Program-made: the position numbers and the translations under genes
Notes under the pieces: generated by a model
What the model saw: the letters and a program-made list of their open reading frames with translations, nothing else
The model's database searches: none
Told to the model about the DNA's origin: nothing
Shown: in pieces, positions 51,678 to 60,226 of the stretch
Position numbering within the stretch: position 1 is the first letter of the stretch
Layout: the number at the start of each line of letters is the position of its first letter
DNA from: Salegentibacter salegens
GTDB taxonomy: Bacteria > Bacteroidota > Bacteroidia > Flavobacteriales > Flavobacteriaceae
Assembly (NCBI RefSeq): GCF_900142975.1
Contig: NZ_LT670848.1
Location: 744,001 to 808,000 of the forward strand
Length of the DNA stretch: 64,000 nt
Direction: 5' to 3'

Positions 51678-53015
51678 ATGAAAGTATTAAAGTTTGGTGG
51701 TACTTCAGTAGGATCTGTAGAAAGCATTAGGAATGTTAAGAACATATTAGCTTCAAGAGAAGGAAAGAAAGTTCTTGTACTTTCGGCAATGGCCGGGGTG
51801 ACTAATAAACTGGTAGAAATTACCGAAAATATTAAGCTTGGAGATCATTCAGCTATTAATTCTATTATTGCTGAATTAAAACAAAAGCACGAATCTACTA
51901 TAGATGAACTTATAGACAAACCTGGGTTGAATTCTTATGCCAAAGCTTTTGTGAACAATGTGCTTGAAGGTTTACAGGAAATTAGCCGCAATAAATATTC
52001 TGAAAAGGTTTACGCTGAAGTTGTGACCACCGGTGAGACTATGCTTACCTATATTTTCTCTACTTTTCTTACCAATTCAGGAATTCAAAATAACTTCCTG
52101 GATGCCAAAGATTTTATGCAGGTTTCAAACCTGGAAAACCCTGATACAGATTTAGTTGGTAAATTATTTCAGCAGAATATAGAAAACCTGGAACCCACTG
52201 ATATTTACATTACCCAGGGTTTTGTAAGAATTAATGCGCAAAATAATATTAGCACCTTAAAACGAGGTGGAAGCGATTACAGCGCAACAATACTTGCCGC
52301 AGCAGTTCAGGCTGATGAAGTTCAAATTTGGACTGATATTGATGGATTTCATAATAACGATCCTCGTTACGTTGAAAATACCCACGCAATTGCCGAATTG
52401 AGTTTTGAGGAAGCTGCCGAGCTCGCTTATTTTGGCGCAAAAATTTTGCACCCGCAAACGATCTCTCCGGTTATAAAAAGACAGATTCCATTATTTCTAA
52501 AAAATACGTTTACTCCCGATCTCCCCGGAACTAAAATTTCAGCTGAAATTCATTCCCGCGGACTTAAAGCAATTTCAGCAAAAGATGGAATAACTGCCAT
52601 TAAAATTAAATCGAACCGAATGTTAATGGCGCACGGTTTCCTTAAAAAGATTTTTGAAGTTTTTGATAAATACGAGACCGCAATAGATATGATTACCACT
52701 TCAGAAATTGCCATTTCCCTAACCATTGACGACGATAGGAATTTAGATGTAATTCTGGAAGAATTAAACGCTTACGGCGAGATAACAGTAGAGAAAGATC
52801 ACAGTATTATTTGTATTGTTGGCGAGGGACTTATTGAAGATAAAAGCACGAGCCGCTTATTCGAATTATTAAATGATATTCCTGTGAGAATGATTTCTTA
52901 TGGCGGAAGCGATAACAATATTTCTTTACTCGTAGATACCAAAAATAAGATACAAACCCTGCAGGGTTTAAACCATAAATTGTTTGAGGAGCAACAAGTA
53001 CCTCAATTTGTTTGA
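51678..53015 (+). CDS. Monofunctional aspartokinase, LysC type
   Basis: 445 aa from the ATG at 51678; a GTG at 51660 would add six residues before the standard MKVLKFGGTSVG start. Kinase part about 1-290 with KFGGTSVG, TTGETMLTYIFSTF, RGGSDYSATILAAA and WTDIDGFHNNDPR. ACT regulatory domains follow (about 300-445: ITAIKIKSNRMLMAHGFL, MITTSEIAISLTID). Phosphorylates aspartate as the first step to lysine, threonine, methionine and diaminopimelate. Not fused to homoserine dehydrogenase. Transcribed alone and ended by a strong terminator. Confidence 0.93.
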   Translation: MKVLKFGGTSVGSVESIRNVKNILASREGKKVLVLSAMAGVTNKLVEITENIKLGDHSAINSIIAELKQKHESTIDELIDKPGLNSYAKAFVNNVLEGLQEISRNKYSEKVYAEVVTTGETMLTYIFSTFLTNSGIQNNFLDAKDFMQVSNLENPDTDLVGKLFQQNIENLEPTDIYITQGFVRINAQNNISTLKRGGSDYSATILAAAVQADEVQIWTDIDGFHNNDPRYVENTHAIAELSFEEAAELAYFGAKILHPQTISPVIKRQIPLFLKNTFTPDLPGTKISAEIHSRGLKAISAKDGITAIKIKSNRMLMAHGFLKKIFEVFDKYETAIDMITTSEIAISLTIDDDRNLDVILEELNAYGEITVEKDHSIICIVGEGLIEDKSTSRLFELLNDIPVRMISYGGSDNNISLLVDTKNKIQTLQGLNHKLFEEQQVPQFV

Positions 53016-53056
53016 TTTCTGTTTGTGAACAGGAAACTGTTCCTTTTGTGTAGTGG

Positions 53057-53087
53057 AACCGCCGGTAGGCTAACCGGCGGTTTTTTT
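53057..53087 (+). terminator. Terminator after aspartokinase
   Basis: AACCGCCGGT (53057-53066) and ACCGGCGGTT (53073-53082) form a perfect 10-base stem with a 6-base loop followed by T residues. Confidence 0.9.
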
Positions 53088-53109
53088 GTTTTAGACTTAG
53101 CTAATTATG

Positions 53110-53151
53110 TTTACTCGATAATAGAGAATTAAATCTTCCGGGACTTGTGCC
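53110..53151 (+). repeat. Dispersed repeat A, truncated copy
   Basis: TTTACTCGATAATAGAG (one change in the palindrome), AATTAAATCTTCCGGGACTTGTGCC; the end is missing. Between the aspartokinase terminator and the glycosyltransferase gene. Confidence 0.6.
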
Positions 53152-53163
53152 TTTTATAAAATT

Positions 53164-54408
53164 TTATCTTTTTTCCTTTTCTTCAATAAATTTAGCCATA
53201 AAATAAGTACTTCTATGTTGATGATGCTGAAGCATTTTCCCTATAAAATTCTTTTGCCTGTAGGTAGCTATATTTTGAATGAGGTTTAATAATCTTTCTG
53301 AAAGTTTATGCTGAAATGCCTCTTTATTAAATCTTGAATTAATTATTCTAAAACCATTTTCTGCCGAATTTTCCCAAAGATTTTCTTCAGAATATAACTG
53401 TACGGCTTTTTGGGCAAAATCTTTCGGCTGGTTTGTTATAAAGCCATTCCAATCAAGCGCTCCGGCAATTCCTTCGGCTCCAATAGCTGTAGTTATCGAA
53501 GGCGTTCCACATTGCATTGCCTGTATGAGCTTTCCTTTTAAACCGGCGCCAAATTGTATGGGTGCGAGACAGACTTTAGCGTTTTTCATTACTATTTCAG
53601 CATTTTCGGCACGGCCCTGTACGATAAAACCTTCTTTTTCGTTGTGAAGGTTCCAGATTTTTTGCGAAGGATAAGACCCGTAAATGTTGAGCTTAGCATC
53701 TGGAAGTTCCTGTCTAATTAAAGGCCAGATTTTTTCTTTTAAATATAAAACCGCATTCCAGTTGGGTTCGTGTAAGAAATTACCAATGCTTATAAAGTCT
53801 TTTCGGTTTTTAAATGCTGGCAGACTTAACTTTTCTTCTTCGGAAATTGGTTCGAGCAGAAAAGGCAGATAATGCAAAAGGTTTTGAGGTATATTAAATT
53901 CCTTCTGAAGTAATTTCATTTCAACTTCAGAAATTATTAAGCTCAGGTCGCAGCGATAAATACTCGCGATTTCCCTTTTGGTGATATCGGCATCAAAATA
54001 AATTTCTTCTGCGGGAATATTTTTTTTAAAAGCTTCTATGCGTGTTTTTCGTAGAAAATGAAGATCTTCAGTATCTAATATTTTCACCGCTTCAGGGCAA
54101 ATTTCATCTACTCTCCAGCCAAATTGCTCTTCAGTCATAAACCGATCAAAAAGCACTAAATCTGGGGAGATTCTTTTCAGCATTTCATCAAAAGAAGGAT
54201 GGTTCATTTTTATCACTTCCGAAGTGATATTCATCTTTTCTAAATCTACAGCAAATTCGCTACGAGCTGAGGTAGTTACAAAGGTGATTTTATAATTTTC
54301 AGCGAGAAAAAATTGGAGTAATTGCAGCATTCGGCTACCGGCGGCAGAAGAATTAGGTTCGGGCCACACACAGCCAATTACAAGTAGGCGACTTTTGGGT
54401 AAGCTCAT
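53164..54408 (-). CDS. GT-B glycosyltransferase-like protein
   Basis: 414 aa. N-terminal donor-independent Rossmann half (LLVIGCVWPEPNSSAAGSRML, SPDLVLFDRFMTEEQFGW) and C-terminal half (about 200-370) with FISIGNFLHEPNWNAVLYL, LNIYGSYPSQKIW, GFIVQGRAENAEIVM, VCLAPIQFGAGLKGKLIQAM and GTPSITTAIGAEGI. The latter is the typical family 1/4 GT-B nucleotide-sugar binding block with its Glu replaced by a Gly-rich FGAGLKGK motif. Cytoplasmic face of the inner membrane. Acceptor unknown; no polysaccharide cluster nearby. Confidence 0.85.
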   Translation of the reverse strand: MSLPKSRLLVIGCVWPEPNSSAAGSRMLQLLQFFLAENYKITFVTTSARSEFAVDLEKMNITSEVIKMNHPSFDEMLKRISPDLVLFDRFMTEEQFGWRVDEICPEAVKILDTEDLHFLRKTRIEAFKKNIPAEEIYFDADITKREIASIYRCDLSLIISEVEMKLLQKEFNIPQNLLHYLPFLLEPISEEEKLSLPAFKNRKDFISIGNFLHEPNWNAVLYLKEKIWPLIRQELPDAKLNIYGSYPSQKIWNLHNEKEGFIVQGRAENAEIVMKNAKVCLAPIQFGAGLKGKLIQAMQCGTPSITTAIGAEGIAGALDWNGFITNQPKDFAQKAVQLYSEENLWENSAENGFRIINSRFNKEAFQHKLSERLLNLIQNIATYRQKNFIGKMLQHHQHRSTYFMAKFIEEKEKR

Positions 54409-54458
54409 GAGAAATTCACAGAAAAATTAATATTCTAATTTGTATTCAAAAGTGCGAA

Positions 54459-54485
54459 CATTTAAGTCTCGATTATCGAGTAAAC
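54459..54485 (-). repeat. Dispersed repeat A, minimal copy (inverted)
   Basis: On the minus strand TTTACTCGATAATCGAG followed by ACTTAAATG. The perfect palindrome is at 54468-54480; the far end of the element is absent. Confidence 0.65.
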
Positions 54486-54533
54486 GCGGCATAAATTTTT
54501 TCAAAAATACCGGAATTTAAACCAGATTCCTAA

Positions 54534-56345
54534 TTATAAACTAGCGGAAAGCAGGAGGGAGGCAGTAACCCAAAGTACCAGGGAAACGATACCGCCAATG
54601 ATAAAAAAGTGCCTGAAGCGATAAATTCCCATTCCATAAATTATGGTATTGGTTTGGTAACCAACGGGAGTAAAAAAACTAAAATTAGAAGCAAATAGCA
54701 CCGACAAAATAAAGGGTTTTGGGTCCATTTGCATACTCGCGGCGATACTTATAGCGATAGGCGTGATAATAATAGCCGTGGCATTATTGGAGATAAATCC
54801 GCTTAAAACCATCGTAACCAGGAACAAGATTCCAATAACAATAGTATCGGTTCTATTTTCAAACAACAGTAGTAACTGGTCTGATATCCATTGGTCGGCG
54901 CCGGTGTTATTCATCGCCACGCCAAGGGGAATCATACCTGCCAGGAGGAAAATAATTTGCCAGTTTACCTGGGAATAAATTTTACCGAGATCTATACACT
55001 TGGTGAAGATCATTAAAAAACAGCCTATAAGGGCGCTTTTTAGAATTGGAAAAATTGAAAATGCCGAAAGCCCGATCACTACTAATAAAATTGCCAGCGA
55101 AAGATATTTTTTGGTTTTGGTAGTAATTTCAATATTCTTGTGCTGTTGTAAAATAGTTACATTTTCAATCTTTTGAAGTTCGTCCAGGGCGCTTTCGCTA
55201 ACTTCAACCAACAAACGGTCTCCAACCCTTAATTCAATTTCATCTTTTCCTCGATTAAAAATTCGTCTTCTCGGGTTTCTAAAATTTCTTCGTTTTCTAA
55301 TCGCCAGCGGAACAGCGCCGTGAAGGTCATACCAACCCACTGTTTTTATACTTTTTCCTATAAGTGGGGAGTTGGGGAGCATCAAAATTTCTACCACCTG
55401 TACATTTTCTTCCAGTTCTTCAGAGTCAGTAATAGGATCGGCTAGTTTTCTATTGTCTTCGTCTTTTATAACTGTAAAACCGTCAGCATCTTTTAGTTTT
55501 ATAAGGTTTTCAAGATTACAGCGTAATAAAAGCTGATCGTTTTCTTTAAGGCTGGTAAACTTCCCGGGACGGTCGTTAATAATCCCATTTCGCTTAAGCC
55601 TTAGTACTTCAATATCGTCATTATCATACAAAAAGGTCTCACTAATACTCTTACCAATTACTCCAGAATTTTTTGTGATAATTACTTTGGTGATATATTC
55701 GTCCAGGTTATAATCCTCGGTGATTTTCGTCTTTTTGGTTTTGGGAAGCAATTTTACCAGCGCACTCACAATTACTATGGTGATGATCAAAAAAATCACG
55801 CCATACCAGGTAAATTCAAAAAACCCGAAACGTTCTATTCCACGATCTATTGCTACCGCATTAACAATAAGGTTGGTAGAAGTACCCATAAGCGTGCAAC
55901 TTCCGCCTATAATTCCAGCGAAAGAAATTGGTAAAAGCAATTTTGAATTTGGAATATCGTATTTAGCCGATAATTCTGTGATAATTTTAATAAAAACAAT
56001 CACTACCGCCGTGGTATTGATAAATGCTGAAATACTCCCTGCTATAAACATAAAAACAGGTACCATAATAAATATTGGAAGAAAGCGTAAATTCTTAAGC
56101 CCGCTGGCAAGCCAATCTATAACCCCATTTGTTTCCAGGCCTATAGCAATAATCATTAGAGCCAGCACTGTAATGGTAGCAGGACTTGAAAAGCCAGAAA
56201 TAGCTTCTTCGGGACTAACAATATTAGTTAATAATAGAGCTGCAAGGATAAAGAAAGCAATTTTATCTACAGGGAAGACTTCCAGGGCAAACAAAACTAT
56301 CACCACAATTATAATAAAAAACAATATGGCTATCTCGATGCTCAT
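54534..56345 (-). CDS. SLC13/DASS-type permease with two TrkA-C domains
   Basis: 603 aa. About ten membrane helices in two halves separated by a cytoplasmic insert (about 205-390) containing two RCK_C/TrkA-C domains (GKSISETFLYDNDDIEVLRL and GKSIKTVGWYDLHGAVPLAI, each followed by a DRLLVE or DQLLLR strand). Helix-break motifs AFINTTAVVIVFI and GGSCTLMGTSTNLIVNAVA are typical of SLC13 di/tricarboxylate and sulfate carriers. C-terminal half has FISNNATAIIITPIA. The substrate, probably a carboxylate or sulfate driven by Na+, is not determinable. Confidence 0.88.
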   Translation of the reverse strand: MSIEIAILFFIIIVVIVLFALEVFPVDKIAFFILAALLLTNIVSPEEAISGFSSPATITVLALMIIAIGLETNGVIDWLASGLKNLRFLPIFIMVPVFMFIAGSISAFINTTAVVIVFIKIITELSAKYDIPNSKLLLPISFAGIIGGSCTLMGTSTNLIVNAVAIDRGIERFGFFEFTWYGVIFLIITIVIVSALVKLLPKTKKTKITEDYNLDEYITKVIITKNSGVIGKSISETFLYDNDDIEVLRLKRNGIINDRPGKFTSLKENDQLLLRCNLENLIKLKDADGFTVIKDEDNRKLADPITDSEELEENVQVVEILMLPNSPLIGKSIKTVGWYDLHGAVPLAIRKRRNFRNPRRRIFNRGKDEIELRVGDRLLVEVSESALDELQKIENVTILQQHKNIEITTKTKKYLSLAILLVVIGLSAFSIFPILKSALIGCFLMIFTKCIDLGKIYSQVNWQIIFLLAGMIPLGVAMNNTGADQWISDQLLLLFENRTDTIVIGILFLVTMVLSGFISNNATAIIITPIAISIAASMQMDPKPFILSVLFASNFSFFTPVGYQTNTIIYGMGIYRFRHFFIIGGIVSLVLWVTASLLLSASL

Positions 56346-56481
56346 TATTTAAATTTATGAAATAAAAATAAGTGAATATGCACTGCTTATTAGCTTCTTC
56401 TGAAATATTTATGAATTAATAAATCATTATAATTTTTTACCGAACCATATTAATTCCTATTTTGAACATTAAAACAAAATT

Positions 56482-56976
56482 ATGAGCAGAGGATTTGTAA
56501 AAGAAGACGACCAGGAAGAAGCTCCAATAATACCGCCAAGAGCGGCTTTACCTGCAGGGGAAACTAATTATGTAACTCCAAATGGATTACAGGAATTAAA
56601 AGATGAAGAAGAAGAACTTATAGAAGAACGTGCCAATCTCGATAAAGAAAATGATACTGAACGTAGAAGAGCTCAAGCGGTTATAGACGGAAATCTTAAG
56701 CTGTTAAGAGAACGAATTAGTACTGCCAGGATTTTAGATCCTAAAGACCAGCCTGAAGATGAAGTGCGTTTTGGTGCTTTGGTAGAATTGAAACAAAACG
56801 GAAATACCCAGAAATTCCAAATTGTAGGGGTTGATGAAGCCGATGTGAAAAAGCAAAAAATCGCTTTTGTAGCACCTATTGCCAAAGCGGTTACGGGCAA
56901 GAAAGTTAGTGACAAAATTGATTTTAAATTAGGTGAAGAAACGCGAAAACTAGAAATTCTTAAAATAACTTATTAA
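56482..56976 (+). CDS. GreA/GreB-like transcript-cleavage factor family protein
   Basis: 164 aa. After a disordered start (SRGFVKEDDQEEAPIIPPRA), YVTPNGLQELKDEEEELIEER begins an antiparallel coiled coil (about 35-88) like the Gre N-terminal domain. Then an FKBP-like C-terminal domain (about 92-163: VRFGALVELKQNGNTQKFQIVG, VAPIAKAVTGKKVSDKIDF). Acidic tip residues (DKENDTERRR) lie where Gre factors place the Asp/Glu pair that stimulates RNA cleavage by polymerase, so activity is plausible. Its TAA shares one base with the next ATG. Confidence 0.8.
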   Translation: MSRGFVKEDDQEEAPIIPPRAALPAGETNYVTPNGLQELKDEEEELIEERANLDKENDTERRRAQAVIDGNLKLLRERISTARILDPKDQPEDEVRFGALVELKQNGNTQKFQIVGVDEADVKKQKIAFVAPIAKAVTGKKVSDKIDFKLGEETRKLEILKITY

Positions 56977-58880
56977 TGGCCGTATATATTGTGATGGGGG
57001 TTTCGGGTTCCGGTAAAACCACTATTGGAAAACTTCTCGCTAAAGACTTGAATTTATCTTTTTATGATGCCGATGATTTTCATCCTCCAGAAAATGTGGA
57101 GAAGATGAAAAACGGAATTCCGCTACAGGATGAAGACCGAAAAGGCTGGTTAGCGGTGTTAGCTGAAAATATTCAAAAATGGAATAAACAAGATGGTGCT
57201 GTTTTAGCTTGTTCGGCTTTAAAAGAGAAGTACCGAAAACAATTGACTTCCATTCCTGAAAAAGATTTAAAATGGATTTTCCTTTGGGCAGAATTCGATG
57301 TTATTTTAAAACGATTAAAAAACCGAAAATCGCATTATTTTAAGCCTGAAATGCTCACTTCTCAATTTGAAACCCTGGAAGAACCAAATTGCGGCATACG
57401 AATAAATGTAAATACTTCTGAAGAAAATATTTTAAAGGAAATTATGGCAAAATTAAACGCTCCTGAAGCAGAAGTTGGGCTTATAGGACTTGGAGTTATG
57501 GGAAAAAGTCTTGCGCTAAACCTGCTTTCAAAAAATATTGAAGTTTCGGTTTTTAATAGGCATATTACGGGAAAAGAGGAAGATGTGGCAAAAGATTTTG
57601 TTCAGCAAAATGCCGAAAAATATACCTTTCAGGGTTTTGATGATTTAAAGGAATTCGTTTCCTCCCTAAAACGTCCCAGGAAAATATTATTGATGGTAAA
57701 TGCCGGCGCCGCGGTTGATGCCGTGATTGAAAGTTTACTTCCTCTTTTGGAAAAAGGCGATATCATTACCGATGGCGGAAATTCACATTATAAAGATACT
57801 TTTAAACGTGAACTGGCTTTAAGAGAAAATGGAATTGATTTTATTGGCTGCGGAATATCGGGTGGGGAAGAAGGCGCCTTAAAAGGCCCATCAATTATGC
57901 CGGGTGGCTCTGCAGAAGCTTATAAACAAATGGGGCCATTTTTGAAAACAATTGCGGCCAAAGATAAAAACGGAAATCCTTGCTGTACGCATATAGGAGA
58001 AGATGGTGCGGGTCATTTTGTAAAGATGGTTCACAACGGTATTGAATATGGTGAAATGCAGCTAATTGCTGAAATCTATCATTTTCTCAGGTTTTATACG
58101 AAATCGAGTCCGGAAGCGATTGCAGATCTTTTTGAATCCTGGAACAAAGAAATGAAAAGTTACTTACTGGAAATTTCCATAGATATTCTTCGAAAAAAAG
58201 AAAACAGCGGTTTTCTCATTGACAAAATTTTAGATGCAGCGAAACAGAAGGGAACTGGTGGTTGGTCTACTAATGCTGCCCTGGAGCTAGGAGTACCTTT
58301 AGATACCATTACCGCAGCGGTTTTGGCGAGGAATATTTCAGGAATGAAAAATTTTCGGGTAGAAGCTTCAAATTTATATAATATTACAAATAATCAGGAT
58401 GGAAATATAGAAGAGATTAAAGATGAAATGTTCCTGGCTTATAAAACGGCCAGTATAATTAACCACGCGATAGGCTATGATCTTTTGCGGGTTGCTTCGG
58501 TAGAATATAACTGGAAGCTTAATTTATCTGAAATTTCCCGGGTTTGGACCAACGGCTGTATCATTAGATCTGGTTTAATGGAAGAATTGGTGGATATTTT
58601 TGAGAATTCCAATAATCACTTATTAATGAATAGTGATATTATTTCAGAAATAAAGGGAAGTCAGGCTGCATTAAGTAAAACAGTAGGAATCTCTTTGCAA
58701 GCGGGCTATGCAGTCCCGGTTTTATCTGCTGCGACCAATTACTTTTTAAATTTTACTTCGGCACAAAATGCCGCGAATATGATCCAGTCGCAACGAGATT
58801 ATTTTGGAGCGCATACCTATGAACGTACCGATAAGCCTCGAGGGGATTTTTTTCATACCCAATGGAAAAACAATAATTAA
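56976..58880 (+). CDS. Bifunctional gluconokinase / 6-phosphogluconate dehydrogenase fusion
   Basis: 634 aa. Residues about 1-160 are a GntK-type gluconokinase: Walker A GVSGSGKTT (7-15), DADDFHPPENVEKMKNGIPL, ACSALKEKYR. Residues about 165-634 are a 6-phosphogluconate dehydrogenase: NADP fold VGLIGLGVMGKSLALNLL, GGNSHYKDT, CGISGGEEGALKGPSIMPGG, HFVKMVHNGIEYGEMQL (catalytic Lys), and QRDYFGAHTYERTD. Gluconate would be phosphorylated and then oxidised to ribulose 5-phosphate by one chain. Next gene is a gluconate permease, sharing one base with the stop. Confidence 0.94.
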   Translation: MAVYIVMGVSGSGKTTIGKLLAKDLNLSFYDADDFHPPENVEKMKNGIPLQDEDRKGWLAVLAENIQKWNKQDGAVLACSALKEKYRKQLTSIPEKDLKWIFLWAEFDVILKRLKNRKSHYFKPEMLTSQFETLEEPNCGIRINVNTSEENILKEIMAKLNAPEAEVGLIGLGVMGKSLALNLLSKNIEVSVFNRHITGKEEDVAKDFVQQNAEKYTFQGFDDLKEFVSSLKRPRKILLMVNAGAAVDAVIESLLPLLEKGDIITDGGNSHYKDTFKRELALRENGIDFIGCGISGGEEGALKGPSIMPGGSAEAYKQMGPFLKTIAAKDKNGNPCCTHIGEDGAGHFVKMVHNGIEYGEMQLIAEIYHFLRFYTKSSPEAIADLFESWNKEMKSYLLEISIDILRKKENSGFLIDKILDAAKQKGTGGWSTNAALELGVPLDTITAAVLARNISGMKNFRVEASNLYNITNNQDGNIEEIKDEMFLAYKTASIINHAIGYDLLRVASVEYNWKLNLSEISRVWTNGCIIRSGLMEELVDIFENSNNHLLMNSDIISEIKGSQAALSKTVGISLQAGYAVPVLSAATNYFLNFTSAQNAANMIQSQRDYFGAHTYERTDKPRGDFFHTQWKNNN

Positions 58881-60226
58881 TGGATATACAGTTACTTTTT
58901 GCCGTTTTCGCAGGAATTGCGCTCTTGCTTTTCCTTATTTTAAAACTCAAAATCCAGGCTTTTTTAGCTTTATTAATAGTTTGTATCGCCGTAGGAATTC
59001 TCGCGGGAATGCCTGCGACTGAAATTCTGGACACGATGAAAGACGGGATGGGCAGCACCCTGGGTTTTGTAGCAACAGTAGTTGGTTTGGGAGCTTTATT
59101 CGGCGGAGTTTTAGAACAATCTGGTGGGGCGCAACGCCTGGCTTCTTTTCTATTGAAGAAAACTGGCGATAAAAAAGCTCCGTGGGCAATGATGGTTACC
59201 GGTTTTGCCGTAGCCATTCCTGTATTTTTTGATGTTGCTTTTATCATTTTAGTACCGGTAACTTATGCGTTGAGCAAACGTACGGGAAAATCACTGTTGC
59301 TTTATGCTTTGCCGCTACTGGCAGGTTTAGCGATAACACACGCGTTTATTCCGCCAACGCCGGGACCAATTGCAGTGGCCGATATTTTGGGTGCCGATTT
59401 AGGTTGGGTTATTGTTTTTGGATTTTTAGCCGGAATTCCTGCTGCAATAATCAGCGGGCCAATTTTCGCACGGTATATTTCCAAAAGAATTCAGATAGAA
59501 CCTAAAACCTTTACTGAAGAAATTGAATATGATGAAGAAAAAGCGCCCTCACCGGGACTTATTATTTCTATAATTCTAATTCCTATTTTTCTAATTGTAG
59601 CAAATACCTTAGTGCAAAGCCCTTTATTTAATGGGGTTTCAATTCCGGAAGGGCTTTTATACACGATAGAATTAGTAGGCCATCCTTTTTCGGCTTTAAT
59701 AATTGCAAATCTTGTCGCCTGGTATTTTTTGGGAGTGAGACGTGGAATGCAAAAAGAATTTTTACTGAAAGTTGCTACCAAATCTTTCCAGGCGGCAGGG
59801 ATAATTATTTTACTAACCGGTGCAGGTGGAGCTTTTAAACAAATCCTTATTGAAACAGGAGCGGGGGAGATGATTGCCGATGCTTTAAATAATGCCTGGT
59901 TTAATCCTTTACTTTTCGGGTTTATTGTAGCGGCTTTGGTTAGAATTTTACAGGGATCTTCTACCGTTGCGATGATCACAGCGGCCGGGATTACCGCTCC
60001 AATTTTAACCGGAGGAGGCTATTCTATGGCTCAAACTTCGCTTATTGTAATTGCAATCGCTTCGGGAGCTTCAATTTTATCTCACGTTAACGATAGCGGG
60101 TTTTGGCTGGTAGGACAATATTTAGGATTAACCGAAAAAGAAACCTTTAAATCCTGGTCAATGATGACAACTATTATCGCAATTGTTGGTTTGCTGGTTT
60201 CTTTAATTTTGTGGTATTTAATTTAA
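58880..60226 (+). CDS. GntP-family gluconate:H+ symporter
   Basis: 448 aa, about 12 membrane helices, no signal peptide cleavage expected. GntP motifs: LGALFGGVLEQSGGAQRLASF, FFDVAFIILVPVTYALSK, THAFIPPTPGPIAVADILGA, and VRILQGSSTVAMITAAGI, which lines the substrate site. The start ATG overlaps the stop of the kinase/dehydrogenase fusion (TAATG), so import and first catabolic steps are translated together. It ends one base before the convergent usher-like gene. Confidence 0.95.
   Translation: MDIQLLFAVFAGIALLLFLILKLKIQAFLALLIVCIAVGILAGMPATEILDTMKDGMGSTLGFVATVVGLGALFGGVLEQSGGAQRLASFLLKKTGDKKAPWAMMVTGFAVAIPVFFDVAFIILVPVTYALSKRTGKSLLLYALPLLAGLAITHAFIPPTPGPIAVADILGADLGWVIVFGFLAGIPAAIISGPIFARYISKRIQIEPKTFTEEIEYDEEKAPSPGLIISIILIPIFLIVANTLVQSPLFNGVSIPEGLLYTIELVGHPFSALIIANLVAWYFLGVRRGMQKEFLLKVATKSFQAAGIIILLTGAGGAFKQILIETGAGEMIADALNNAWFNPLLFGFIVAALVRILQGSSTVAMITAAGITAPILTGGGYSMAQTSLIVIAIASGASILSHVNDSGFWLVGQYLGLTEKETFKSWSMMTTIIAIVGLLVSLILWYLI

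Noticed and set aside
55720..56352. 210-aa open frame on the plus strand
   Set aside because: Antisense to the membrane helices of the SLC13 permease; its Ile/Thr-rich sequence mirrors the hydrophobic codons on the other strand.
58753..59979. Two minus-strand frames of 164 and 162 aa
   Set aside because: Both are antisense to the gluconate permease, where strong codon bias leaves the opposite frame open.
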